Of a DNA stretch of 64,000 nucleotides, positions 43,265 through 54,624 are shown piece by piece (the first letter of the stretch is position 1; every line of letters starts with the position of its first letter). Origin of the DNA: Bilabrum cf. latius. Taxonomy: Eukaryota > Bigyra: Bicosoecida > Bigyra > Bicosoecida. Under the pieces are notes generated by a model, which did no database searches, was not told where the DNA came from, and saw only the letters and a program-made list of their open reading frames with translations. The stretch covers positions 744,001 to 808,000 of the forward strand of contig OZ237756.1 in NCBI GenBank assembly GCA_965178125.1, given 5' to 3'. The position numbers and the translations under genes are program-made.

Positions 43265-44422
43265 TTATTTAGTCTTATTATTAAAATTATCCTTTAGAGT
43301 TTTTGATATATTTTTAGCCGGCTCCGTTGTTATCTTCCATTGAATTAAATATTCATCTTGTCCCTCTTGATTCTTTCTTCTCTTTATTATTTTACCTATA
43401 TCATTCTAATATTTTCTTTTAGTAGCCTCATCAACATATGAATCTTTCCATTTAACCCTGTATGTATTATTTTTATTCTTTCTTATCAATTTTTCAATTA
43501 TAAATATATCTTGTGCTTTATTCTCGTATGGTTTAGATGCTAATAACAACTAATCTCTATTAAAGTATGTATAGGGTATGCCCTCAATTTTATATAATGG
43601 GGGGTTATCTGGTTTTATTATTACTCTTTCAATTTTATAAGGCTTTACGCTATATTTAATATCTCCCGCCCTAAATGCTCCGGTTTCCTTTATCCCTTCT
43701 ATACTTCTAGGATAATCTAATCCTATTCTTACCATTTCACCCTCATTTAATACATCACATACTTCACCCTAACATCTAGGCGGTATATATGGTAGATTCT
43801 CCCTTTTCTTATTCAACATTTCCTATCTTGTTTTATAACGCTCGTTTAATATCTCCCTCAATTTTGGTATTAAATGTCTCCAGTTCGTGATAGTTGTCCC
43901 CGTTCTTATCTCCTATGAATTCAAATAATAAAATATAGCTCTCCCTATTTCCTCATTCAATCTCTCCACTAAAGCCATCTACGATTTACGCTTCACTCTT
44001 GAAAATATATGCTCTATCTTATTCTTCTTTAGATATTCTTTAAATAATTCATTATCAAATTCTCCCCCTTTATCTGTTCGTATCATTTTAGGTTTCATTA
44101 AATAATTTCTTTTATATATTTTTTGAAAACCTTTTATCACATCCTCCGCCCCTCTATCCTTTAACTCTTCAAAATCTAACGCTAACCCGCTCGTATCTAT
44201 CACAACTAATAAATATTTTGAATCGTTCTTGGTAGCGTAAGGGAGATACAATAAATCAGCCTATTGGATAAGCCCCTCTTTAGTAGGTTTATAATATTTA
44301 ACATAATTCAATCCTTTCGGTTTCTTTATCGGCTTCATTAAATCGTTCGTGATAGACTTCGTATTAAATCCAAAACTTGACTCATTAATATCATTATCTT
44401 TTTTCTTTCCTCTCTTACTCAT
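43265..44422 (-). CDS. int: Retroviral-type DDE integrase with C-terminal chromodomain-like region (PLV-1)
   Basis: The integrase hallmark of Mavericks/PLVs, 385 aa, one frame from ATG to TAA with several TAGs as sense. Catalytic residues fit D55 (ADLLYLP), D117 (MIRTDKGGEFD) and E153 (ALVERLNEE), with exactly 35 residues between the second D and the E. A TAG lies just before E153. The C-terminus has two EYLIQWK/YRVKWK strands resembling a chromodomain. It inserts linear viral DNA into the host genome. The copy in PLV-2 (60604-61761) is nearly identical and the same length. Confidence 0.85.
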
Positions 44423-44462
44423 TATATATATTAATTGATTTTAATATTTATAAATTAATTAT

Positions 44463-45508
44463 TCACGGATTAAAAAGCTTATTAATAGCTTCATTCGTTT
44501 TAATGTGCTCCTTGGTGTCTCTTATCTCCTAATGGATATCAACCAACTTTAATTTTTCTTTCTTGGTTAATCCGTTCATCCTTCCCTTCAATTCTTTTAA
44601 AGTTTTCATATAAGGGGCTATAGCTTCTGCTTTCTTTTTGCTCACCTCTTTATATTCCTTATCTGTGTCATCAGACATTGGGATTGAGGTCTGTGAGACG
44701 GCGATGGGGGCTCCGACGGGGAGGGTACAGCAGCAGCGCACGTGCAGGTGGAGGACAACAACGGCGGGAGGTGACAGCGAGGGGGCCAGGTGAGGTGGAC
44801 AGGAGCAGACGGGGGAGCTTGGCGGAGGTGACAGGGTGGACGGGCGGCGGCCCACCAAGGGGTCGGGTGGAACCGGGGGAGGCGACGGAGAGGGGGATTC
44901 CAAGATGAACGGAGGAAAGGGGAGGATCGGGATGCCCCGAGCGCGGTTAACCAGACGCGTGGCGGGGACGACGAAGGGGCACGGACAGGCCCGAGCAAGC
45001 CAGTAGGGCTCGGGAGCGTGGAGGCCCATGGGGAGGGAGGGGCAGCGGAAGCAGCCGAGTGGGGCCAGACCACAAGGCAGCAGGATTTCTGGCGAAGGCT
45101 GAGACGTACGGGTGCGTAGGGAGACAGCAGATCAGAATGGGGCAGGACTAGAAGGGGAGGCATCGGAGCGAGCCTGGAGGCGCAGACGATGCAAGGATTG
45201 GGGTAGCGTGTACATTTGTGGCGAGTGTGGTATAGCATGCGCGAGACGCGACTGAGGAGAACCAGTCGATTCGGGGCGGACTGTCCCTCGTGGGGGGGAG
45301 AGGGCGCGGGACGGGCGCAGGGACGTCCTGTTTGTTTAAGAGCGGTTAATTTACTATTCACTTTATTTTTTAATTCTGTCTCTTTTATTTTTAGTTGCTT
45401 TAACTTTTGTTCTAATTCACGATTGGTCTTCTTAAAGTCTTCTACAATATCAAGAAATTCATTCTTTAACTTTGAGCGGGTATTAATCACTTTTTGTAAT
45501 TTATCCAT
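44463..45508 (-). pseudogene. Coiled-coil protein gene interrupted by solo A repeat
   Basis: The N-terminal half (from ATG 45508) and C-terminal half (ending TGA at 44463) are separated by the GC-rich insertion at 44659-45336. The intact PLV-2 homologue (60192-60563) encodes 123 aa with a long Lys/Glu/Leu coiled coil. Translation here would run into retroelement sequence and give a chimeric product. Confidence 0.75.
44659..45336 (+). mobile_element. Solo, diverged A repeat of YR family 1
   Basis: A ~680-bp GC-rich insert starting TTATCTGTGTC like A1/A2 and matching them to GGACTGTCCC at 45287, with many substitutions. No ORFs of the element remain. PLV-2 shows the uninterrupted site. The divergence marks it as older or from another subfamily than the 17-kb element. 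Confidence 0.75.
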
Positions 45509-45518
45509 TTATATATAA

Positions 45519-46670
45519 TTACTAGATATTTTTTTTATTTTTTTTAAACTTCATTTTAACTCTTTGTAATTCTCGTGCTATTTCTAATTTGATGCCAGAG
45601 TGTACGCGCAACCTAGTCTCGTTAACAATCAGACATGGCAAGACCTGACAAAGCTGTGCCTGTGCGCTACCCTTGACCGGACTGACCGGGGCTGGGAAGA
45701 GCACGTGCACTACTCCGCCGAGGAGGAGGGGGTTGGGAGGGTGGGCAAAAATTACCCAATCTCCGCCCCTCTCCTGAACACAGAGAGGGTATGCGCGTCA
45801 TCGCAAGCAATCCGTTGGCTTGGTCGCACCTTCCCGGTCGCAACCGCCATCGGAACCCAACGAGACGTTCACGCGCTCCCACTCTGGCATCAACACCGAA
45901 CCCCATCCGGCGTTAGGATCATGATGCCAGAGTGTACGCGCAACCTAGTCTCGTTAACAATCAGACATGGCAAGACCTGACAAAGCTGTGCCTGTGCGCT
46001 ACCCTTGACCGGACTGACCGGGGCTGGGAAGAGCACGTGCACTACTCCGCCAAATCTTACCGCCATGTCTTGTACGCTGCGGCTGTGTGGCTCACTCCAA
46101 GTTCAGCCGCAGCGCGCTGGCCAGCACCCACACTGGCCTGTTCAAATCGAGGCTCCTGCCGCCGAGCTCCAGAGGAGGCAAGCCTTCCCTGACGCCCCGC
46201 AAGTACACCTCGCATGCAGATGCCGACTTCCATCTCAAAAATTACCCAATCTCCGCCCCTCTCCTGAACACAGAGAGGGTATGCGCGTCATCGCAAGCAA
46301 TCCGTTGGCTTGGTCGCACCTTCCCGGTCGCAACCGCCATCGGAACCCAACGAGACGTTCACGCGCTCCCACTCTGGCATCAACACCGAACCCCATCCGG
46401 CGTTAGGATCACCATTAATCCCCTTATTATTCTGCCATCGTGATAATCCTAAGATGAACAATGAATCAAATCATTCTAAACTGCCGGTAAAGGTATTCTA
46501 TACATCAATTCATATTTTATAATCTCAAGCGTTATTCTGCCTGTTCTCTTCTTCAAAGCTACCCCTAATAAGAGCGGTATTTGTTTATCAGAAACTCTTT
46601 TGAATGTCCCTCTAACTATTTTTAATATTCTGCTTATACTCTAATCTGTATAAATTGCTCTAAAATCCAT
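45519..46670 (-). pseudogene. PLV small basic protein gene interrupted by non-autonomous YR element
   Basis: The gene starts at ATG 46670 and ends at TAA 45519-45521. It is split by the 822-bp element at 45590-46411. The intact PLV-2 counterpart is 59852-60181 (109 aa, several TAG codons). No domain is recognised beyond a Lys-rich C-terminus. Confidence 0.7.
45590..46411 (-). mobile_element. Non-autonomous YR retroelement (family 2), 822 bp
   Basis: It contains A (46236-46411), ~184 bp from the end of the recombinase gene, B (45922-46051), A (45746-45921) and B (45590-45719). These are the split repeats of family 2 without the coding region, making it a shorter version of 11015-13092. The empty site in PLV-2 shows clean insertion with no target duplication. 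Confidence 0.85.
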
Positions 46671-46773
46671 CGGTATATACTAAACCTATATTTTTTTTAT
46701 TTATTTTTTAAACTATAGAATTTTATAAAACGGGTTTAATAAATTAAAATAAAATATTGGGCTACATTATAAT

Positions 46774-47190
46774 ATGTTCGTTAAGTTCCTGTCATCAAGT
46801 GTCAACGTTAAAAAGGTACTCAAGAATAAAAGCATCTCCACTTTTATGTCAATCGTATATATTTATGTTGAGAAGCACAAACCATCAATGTTAAAGCATT
46901 TTCAACTTGATGACCTTCGTGTCCCTCCAGATTGTAATGAACGACTTAAAAAAAGAGTATTAAGTGAATTTGAAGAAATTGATTATATATCATATTTCGT
47001 TCAACCATTTAGAATAATACACAAGCTAAATGAAGAAAATGTTGAATACCTAAGTGAAGACTTAAATGATACCGTAGCCATAGATTTATTGGTAAAAAAA
47101 GAGAAGGAAGCCATTGAGAAATCAATAAAGAAATAGAAGGATGATATCATTAAAAAGGCTACAGATGACTTTATAGTCTCAAAGGATTAA
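46774..47190 (+). CDS. PLV hypothetical protein, 138 aa (PLV-1)
   Basis: ATG to TAA with one TAG after the KSIKK segment. It is a mostly helical, Lys/Glu-rich protein of unknown family, conserved in PLV-2 at 59332-59748 with the last residues changed. It is transcribed towards the LRR gene. Confidence 0.65.
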
Positions 47191-47227
47191 ACTATATTTT
47201 AATAATAACGTAATTATTAAAATTCAA

Positions 47228-48214
47228 TTAATTAAAATTATCCTCTATCTCCTCTCTCTCCTCGTTATCCAATACCCATTCTAATCTTGAAGGGTGCCAC
47301 GCTCTAGCTATTAACTCCTCTTTATACTTCTTGGTTTGTTCTATTGTTTTCTCTTTTCTTTTTTTATAATATGGTATCAGTGTTGTTGAGTAATTCAATA
47401 TTCGTATTTTATATGGTAGCAGTGTTATACAATAATCCACTGTATCATCTTTGATACCGTTCTCTAAATGGTTGAAACTGAAACAATCATCAAACATAAA
47501 AGTAAAGGAATCTACACTTGAAACATTCCATTTATTCAAATTTTGATTGAAATTTTCACATTCATAAAACATATAAGACATCATTTCTACATTTGAAACA
47601 TTCCAGTTATTTAATGGTTGATTGAAGGTTGAACAACCCCAAAACATACCATACATTCCTTTTATATTAGAAACATCCCAATTATTCAATGGTTGATTGA
47701 ACGATTTACAATTGTCAAACATACAACCCATATTCTTAACATTAGAAACATCCCAATTACCCAATGGTTGATTAAACTATTTACAATTGTCAAACATACA
47801 ACCCATATTCTTAACATTAGAAACATCCCAATTACCCAATGGTTGATTAAACTATTTACAATCTCTAAACATTTCTTCCATACTCTCCACTTTAGAAACA
47901 TCCCAATTATCAAGCGGTTGATTGAACGATTTACAATTTTCAAACATACAATTCATATTCTTAACATTAGAAACATCCCAAGTATTTAAAGGTTCATTAA
48001 AATACACCCTATGTTTGAATACATAATTCATATTTTTAATGAATGTAGTTATTATCCTTTCGGGCTTATATTTAGTAAGTAAATCTTTTAGTTGCTTTCT
48101 GGTTTTGACTATGTAGTAGGTTTGACCTTCAAATGTATAACCTTTTCTAGCTCTATAATAATTAATTGGTTGTGTAGCTTTCAAGGTTCCATTTTCCCAT
48201 TTGAATTCTTCCAT
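47228..48214 (-). CDS. BspA-like (DUF285) leucine-rich repeat protein, 328 aa
   Basis: Seven ~24-residue repeats of the type FNQPLNNWDVSNVKNMxxMF, typical of BspA/DUF285 surface LRRs, follow an N-terminal ~90-residue region. In two repeats a TAG stands where the others have Ser (CK-S-FNQPL), a one-base TCG/TAG difference that fits a sense codon. The C-terminal AWHPSRLEWVLDNEE tail is shared with the neighbouring gene. PLV-2 has an unrelated gene in this slot. A cell-surface or host-interaction role is inference. Confidence 0.75.
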
Positions 48215-48242
48215 TCTGTATATACCTATAATAAACATATTT

Positions 48243-48259
48243 TTTAAGTCAATTTAAAC
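48243..48259 (-). promoter_or_regulatory. PLV promoter-like motif
   Basis: A GTTTAAATTGACTTAAA on the minus strand, 28 bp before the ATG at 48214. A TATAGGTATATACAG sequence lies between. Confidence 0.55.
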
Positions 48260-48306
48260 GCTCACTATAATATTAAATATATTAATATTATTATATTAAA
48301 ATTCAA

Positions 48307-48885
48307 TTAATTAAAATTATCCTCTATCTCGTCTCTCTCCTCGTTATCCAATACCCATTTTAATCTTGAAGGGTGCCACGCTCTAGAAATTAATTCTTCT
48401 TTATATTTTTTTGTTGTCTCAATTATCTTATCTTTTCTATTTTTCCAATACCTGTTATCAGTTAGCGTATATATTATGTTCTCTGATATAGTCTCAAAAC
48501 GTTTTACTTTCTGTTTATGGTTCTGGATTATTGCTTTAATCTCGGGAGAACGTGAAACCCGCTCATTTATTAAACTCTGAATACTCCTCCTATTTCCATA
48601 ATATCTTAAATGTTCTATTTCACTATTAGTTAATCGGTTTTCTTTTACTTTTCTCATTTTAGATATTGTATCCTATTTGATAATCCGTAATTTTATTTTC
48701 TAATACTTTTTTAATACAAGGTATAAAATCTACTCTATAGCTTCATCCTCATTATCATATAAATCACATAGATAATTATATCGTTCCCAATGGACTCGCT
48801 CAGCTTTTCTAAGAAATGTTTTAGACGGTCTAAGCTCCTTTCTCAAACTCATAGATTTTTTGGTTAATAGTTCTAAGAAATCCAT
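48307..48885 (-). CDS. Terminal PLV gene, AWHPSRL-tail protein, 192 aa (PLV-1)
   Basis: One frame from ATG 48885 to TAA with three TAGs at codons 52, 62 and 71. The N-terminal part is Lys/Arg-rich. The C-terminus AWHPSRLKWVLDNEE is nearly the same as in the adjacent LRR protein. A short C-terminal tail of this kind recurs in proteins of algal viruses, so it may be a targeting or interaction tag. The PLV-2 copy is 58317-58895. Function unknown. Confidence 0.65.
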
Positions 48886-48913
48886 TCTGTATATACCTAT
48901 AATAAATATATTT

Positions 48914-48930
48914 TTTAAGTCAATTTAAAC
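48914..48930 (-). promoter_or_regulatory. PLV promoter-like motif
   Basis: A GTTTAAATTGACTTAAA on the minus strand, 28 bp before the ATG at 48885. Confidence 0.55.
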
Positions 48931-49375
48931 GCTCTATAACAATTTAAAAATAAAAGCGCGTTTGTTCCATTTGTGAAGGTATAAGCGAGGATAAGGGGGT
49001 ATAATGAAGGTAGTTTAGAAGGTTGAATAATGGAGTCCCATAAAGTGATGGAACTTTTGGCTAGAAAATGGCTAGAGTCCCATAACACCTTCACAAGAGG
49101 GCTACATCCACGTTTTGATTAGAACTTACATATACTAATACGCAATTTATGGATATGGTCATCGTATAGAGTTTTATATATAATTGATTTTATATAATTA
49201 GAAGGATAAAGCAGTTATATGAAGTAGCAGTATGAAGAGGCTCACCTTGACTTTTGGAGCGACTAGCTCCAAAAGGAGTGGAACGGACTGAAGAGCTTTA
49301 GCTCTGATGGACTGGAACTATTGATGATGTTAATCATCCTTAACCGAAGGGAATAAATTTATTTATTACCGTAGC
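48931..49375. repeat. PLV-1 right terminal region
   Basis: Non-coding viral end containing the dispersed inverted-repeat element (about 49040-49190). It finishes with CTTAACCGAAGGGAATAAAT and a CCGTAGCGGGGGG run. The inverse complement of this end begins PLV-2 at 57826, so it is taken as the viral terminus. Confidence 0.75.
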
Positions 49376-49631
49376 GGGGGGGACGAGGGGTTCTTCTTTC
49401 TTTCTTTTGCTTTCTCTTGAGGCTTTGGCCTTTGCTTTAGGGGGGGGGGGGCTGCGGGTCTTTTGATCGCGTTGTTCTCTGAGGTCATCTTTGATGGCCC
49501 CACCTTGGGGTGTGACAGCCATTCGTGAAAAGTCGTATCGTTACATTCAATCATCATCGTCACCTTCGAGATCTCGCATCGGACCCTCGTCCAACACTTA
49601 ATCTCTGTGGCACTCATCGAGACCCCCGAGT

Positions 49632-51665
49632 TCACTCAGGATGATCCAGAAGCACCTATACCCCGCCGTGGTGGGGTTGTGCTGCAGCTGGAGCTCCTGG
49701 ATCCTCGGGCTCGATCTCTTGAGGAGGTGCTTCGCCAGGGTCAGCAGCTGCGACTGCTCCTCCCCGGATTCCGCCCTGCAGGTTGAGTGCGACCGGCAAT
49801 TCTTCCTGCTGCTGGTCGGCTTCAGCTTCGGTCTGTTCAACGACTGCTGCGAGTGCTGCGGCCTCTGCCGCCTCACCTGCCGCTGCCACTGCTGCTGCTT
49901 CCTGTTGCTGTTCCGCTCTCTCTGCGTCCTCCCTCCTCTTCTCCTCCTCGGCAATGGCACGGCGCGTAGTAACCAGCTGAACATGTTTGTAATAATCGTT
50001 CATGTACTTCGCCCGTGTCGTTGCCAAACTCATCGTGATGCGCCTGGCCCACGTCCTGACCTGTGCGTCCACGCTCTTGCTCTGCTCTGGCCCAACACGC
50101 TCTCGCCTGATCCTCGCCAGCTCCTCTAAGACCTTCCATGCGCCGGTTCCTAGTTTCCCGGTGTGTAGAACGACGAAGTCCCGGAAAATGTACCTCCCCG
50201 GGTATTTCAGGTGTTTGCAGACCTTCTCGCTGGGCGCGTTGCCTCCCACCGGCACCTGTCCTGCGATCAGCCTCGTCTGGTCCTTGGGTTGGTAGTACAT
50301 CTGCAGCTTCACCTACGCCCCTGCGTATAGTGCGCTCTCGTTCTGCCAGTCTGACCCCGACCGCTTGCCTGGTCCCCTCGTTTCGTCGAAAATGTGGCGT
50401 GCATACTTGCCCGTGTGTGCTTGTGCCACAAGCACGTCGACGACTACGTTGGTGCCATCCTTCCTTGTGTAGATCGCGTCCGCGTACCTACCTCTCTCCT
50501 TGAACAGCCCACGTGGTTTCATCGTTCTACGAAATCCTACGGCGGTGTTGATGATGTTGCCGAGGATCCCTTCGATTTCCCCACTGCCTCGCGTGGCGAA
50601 GCCCTTCTGGAATGTGTGCTGTTTGCCTGATCCGCACCGTGCCCAATGCAGTGGGTCGTGCAAATATCCTTCCTTGCCACACCTGGGCATCGGGCACGTG
50701 TGGTTCTTCTCCTTCTCGAGGTCGTGCTGCCCCTCTGTCGTCAGCTTGGTCCGCAGCTGAGCGATGGGGCGCGCTTTGACGTAGGGCACGTACAGCCTGG
50801 CGCATACCTCCTGTTGGAAGACTGCCTCAGTGATGCCTCCGTGGCATTGCCTGATGGGTTCAGCTGTGTGTGCACTCCTGCGTGAGCGAATTGCGATCCT
50901 CACGTCCTGCACCTGTTGCCGTTGTTGCCACGTGTAGTCGAGGGGGGTCTCGCCCAACAGTTTGCCTGCTTCGTGCTCCAACATAAAACGTTCGCACTAG
51001 GCGTACGCTGCTGCAGCCCTGAGCAGGCTCTGATGGTTGCCTCCCATGATGACGCGCTCTGGTCCTGCCTACTACAGCTTCAGATGCACCCAGTCTGACA
51101 GGTTCTTACTCTCCATGAGCCATGCTGGGGGTTTTGGTATCGCCTTCTTTGCTCGAGCGAGACGATCCGTCCCGGTGGACGGTCCCCGTTCTGCGGGTGG
51201 GGATGGGGTCGGATCTCCGGGGATCTCGAGTGATTTGCCAGGCGGGGGCATGATCACGTTTGCCAACTTGGGTCCTGTCTGCGGGTCTCGAGCAGCTGCT
51301 TGGAACTTCTGTGAGTTCCATACTGTCTGTAGGAAAGTGGGAAACAAATCGGTGGCGAGAGGCTGGAATGGCTATACGTTCCGCTCGAGCTCGTTGGGCA
51401 GTTCCTTCTTGCCCCAAATCAGCCTCTTCATCTTGTCCAAGGTGTACCTGAGGGCCCAGTCTGCCACCTCCAGCAGGGGGGCACTGTGCACGCCAAAGGA
51501 GGGAGCCCGCTGCTCAACCTCTCCATCTCTCGCCGGCTCGACCAGGGAATCGAGAGAGTTCAGGTATGGTAGGTCATACTTCTTCCCCATGCTGAACAGA
51601 CCCGCCACGACGTCCAGGCACATTCTTAGCAGGTCTGGGGTTACAATCAGTAAGACCGGAACTGT
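49632..51665 (-). pseudogene. LINE-like ORF C-terminal part with zinc finger and nuclease-like motif
   Basis: A frame open through TAGs (51371, a tandem pair near 51071, 50999, 50313 and 49655) from the minisatellite edge to TGA 49632-49634. It contains a CCHC finger CPMPRCGKEGYLHDPLHW, then RYADAIYTRKDGTNVVVDVL, resembling the PD-(D/E)XK-type nuclease found after RT in some LINEs. An Ala/Glu/Gln-rich tail ends it. No RT domain is present, so this is a 5'-truncated element or a related host gene. Confidence 0.5.
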
Positions 51666-53420
51666 AGAAAATGGCGCCTTGATGCGCCTACCACTAGCTG
51701 CCTTTGCTGCTGTGGGCAGCTTGGCGAGCCTGGGTGGGTTGCTGCGCGTCGTCCATTTGACGTCCGCTTGCCTTTGTCTTTGATGGCGCCTTGATGCGCC
51801 TGCCACTGGCCGCCTTTGCTGCTGTGGGCAGCTTGGCGAGCCTGGGTGGGTTGCTGCGCGTCGTCCATTTGACGTCCGCTTGCCTTTGTCTGTGATGGCG
51901 CCTTGATGCGCCTGCCACTGGCCGCCTTTGCTGCTGTGGGCAGCTTGGCGAGCCTGGGTGGGTTGCTGCGCGTCGTCCATTTGACGTCCGCTTGCTTTGT
52001 TCTGTGATGGCGCCTTGATGCGCCTACCACTGGCCGCCTTTGCTGCTGTGGGCAGCTTGGCGAGCCTGGGTGGGTTGCTGCGCGTCGTCCATTTGACGTC
52101 CGCTTGCTTTGTCTGTGATGGCGCCTTGATGCGCCTGCCACTAGCTGCCTCGCTGCTGTGGGCAGCTTGGCGAGCCTGGGTGGGTTGCTGCGCGTCGTCC
52201 ATTTGACGTCCGCTTGCTTTGTCTGTGATGGCGCCTTGATGCGCCTGCCACTGGCCGCCTTTGCTGCTGTGGGCAGCTTGGCGAGCCTGGGTGGGTTGCT
52301 GCGCGTCGTCCATTTGACGTCCGCTTGCCTTTGTCTGTGATGGCGCCTTGATGCGCCTGCCACTGGCCGCCTTTGCTGCTGTGGGCAGCTTGGCGAGCCT
52401 GGGTGGGTTGCTGCGCGTCGTCCATTTGACTTCCGCTTGCTTTGTTCTGTAATGGCGCCTGACTGCGCCTGCCACTGGCCGCCTTTGCTGCTGTGGGCAG
52501 CTTGGCGAGCCTGGGTGGGTTGCTGCGCGTCGTACATTTGACGTCCGCTTGCCTTTGTCTGTGATGGCGCCTTGATGCGCCTGCCACTGGCCGCCTTTGC
52601 TGCTGTGGGCAGCTTGGCGAGCCTGGGTGGGTTGCTGCGCGTCGTCCATTTGACGTCCGCTTGCCTTTGTCTGTGATGGCGCCTTGATGCGCCTGCCACT
52701 AGCTGCCTCGCTGCTGTGGGCAGCTTGGCGAGCCTGGGTGGGTTGCTGCGCGTCGTCCATTTGACTTCCGCTTGCTTTGTCTGTGATGGCGCCTTGATGC
52801 GCCTGCCACTGGCCGCCTTTGCTGCTGTGCGCAGCTTGGCGAGCCTGGGTGGGTTGCTGCGCGTCGTCCATTTGACGTCCGCTTGCCTTTGTCTGTGATG
52901 GCGCCTTGATGCGCCTGCCACTGGCCGCCTTTGCTGCTGTGGGCAGCTTGGCGAGCCTGGGTGGGTTGCTGCGCGTCGTCCATTTGACGTCGGTTTGCCT
53001 TTGTCCGTGATGGCGCCTGACTGCGCCTGCCACTGGCTGCCTTTGCTGCTGTGGGCAGCTTGGCGAGCCTGGGTGGGTTGCTGCGCGTCGTACATTTGAC
53101 GTCGGTTTGCCTTTGTCTGTGATGGCGCCTGACTGCGCCTGCCACTGGCCGCCTTTGCTGCTGAGCGCAGCTTGGCGAGCCTGGGTGGGCTGTCGTACAT
53201 TTGACTTCCGCTTGCCCTTGTCTGTGATGGCGCCTGACTGCGCCTGCCACTGGCCGCCTTTGCTGCTGAGCGCAGCTTGGCGAGCCTGGGTGGGTTGCTG
53301 CGCGTCGTACATTTGACGTCGGTTTGCCTTTGTCTGTGATGGCGCCTGACTGCGCCTGCCACTGGCCGCCTTTGCTGCTGTGGGCAGCTTGGCGAGCCTG
53401 GGTGGGTTGCTGCGCGTCGT
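51665..53420. repeat. ~111-bp minisatellite, about 16 copies
   Basis: Tandem units containing GATGGCGCCTTGATGCGCC and GGCAGCTTGGCGAGCCTGGG. Units vary between about 97 and 112 bp, so all minus-strand frames remain open but shift between frames from unit to unit. This argues against a protein product. Confidence 0.9.
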
Positions 53421-53444
53421 CCAGTGGATAACTTAAGGTTGTGT

Positions 53445-53800
53445 TACGATGCTCAACCGCGACAGCACTAGCCGCCAAGGAGGAGATGACCACCCCCAAG
53501 GCAGCCTGTGTGAGCAATTGCACCATATGCACCATGAAACAGCTCGACCAGGAGGTCTTGTCATAGCGACAGCACTAGGTGCCAAGGAGGAGATGACCAC
53601 CCCCAAAGCAGCCTGTGTGAGCAATTGCACCATGTGCACCATTGGACAGCTCGACCAGGAGGTCTTGTCATAGCGACAGCACTAGCTGCCAAGGAGGAGA
53701 TGACCATCCCCAAGGCAGCCTGTGTGAGCAAGTGCACCATGTGCACCATTTGACAGCTCGACCAGGAGGTCTTGTCATAGCGACAGCACTGGCGGCCAAG
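53445..53800. repeat. ~115-bp minisatellite, block 1
   Basis: Three units beginning with CGACAGCACTAGCTGCCAAG and ending in GAGGTCTTGTCATAG. The same unit continues in the block at 54625-56020. Confidence 0.85.
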
Positions 53801-54162
53801 GAGGAGTACATCTACTAGCGGCGCGACGACAGCACCCCCAGCGCGAGGCGCAGAAGGGCCAGGTCACAGGGCAGCCGCGGTAGTAGGAAGCAGCACGAAC
53901 ATCAGCACCGACGTAGCAGCAGCAAGGCGGCAGAGTGCTTCCGACGTTCGCACTAGAAGGAGAGGTCCGACTAGGTCACGGCGAAGGGGGACTCATACTG
54001 CCTGTCAAATCCACGGGACCATCCCTTGATGCTAGAGTTAGCCTTGGGGGGACCCGGGAGGAGGCTTCGAGGAATTAGTCGTCCGCTGTAAAGCAGGCCA
54101 CCCAGGAGCGAACTCTCGTAGCCCGTCAGGGAGCCAGAGCAGAGCACACCGAGAGGGCTATT

Positions 54163-54624
54163 GTGGAGCAACGTGGCGGCATGAACTCGCGGAGCAGCGC
54201 ACTGAGGAGCATGCAAGTGCACAGTGGGGACAAACTGTATTGGATGCATCTAGCTACATTCTCAATCTGCACCACGCAGTGTTGTCCGGTGGCGGAGGTG
54301 TTGCACGTCTTAGGCAAGTATGGCGCGCCTTTCCACTGGTACCTCGAGCCTGACGCAGCGATCAAGGCTCCACGAGACGGTGGGGACGCCGACTGGCACG
54401 AGGGTACCTTGACCCAATCAGCCCTGTCCACTGAGATTCGCAAGCAGGTTGAGGCAGGATTCATTCGAGTTACATCGACACCAGCAACATCAGATATGCC
54501 GAGCGCCTTGCTGGTCCGGAAGTACGCTTGGAAGCTCAGCCCCAGCGTGGGCATGCAGCGACGCATAGTACCAAGTGAATGGGCCAGGATCGTCGTGGAT
54601 TTCTCGGGACTACGACCACATGCA
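54163..54624 (+). pseudogene. Reverse-transcriptase N-terminal fragment
   Basis: A ~150-codon open frame with an RT-like segment: an acidic lead (TEIRKQVEAGFIRV) followed by RIVVDFSGLRPHA, resembling the region before the first catalytic Asp in DIRS/gypsy-type RTs. It then runs straight into the minisatellite. It appears to be a retroelement remnant embedded between the two satellite blocks. Confidence 0.5.

Noticed and set aside
47693-47989. Plus-strand frame of repeated FTIVKHTTHILNIRN units
   Set aside because: It is the antisense of the LRR repeats of the minus-strand gene.
51372-53535. Very long minus-strand frames (up to ~650 codons) across the 111-bp minisatellite
   Set aside because: Unit length varies, so the same peptide appears in different frames along the array. 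This is typical of stop-free tandem repeats, not of a protein.
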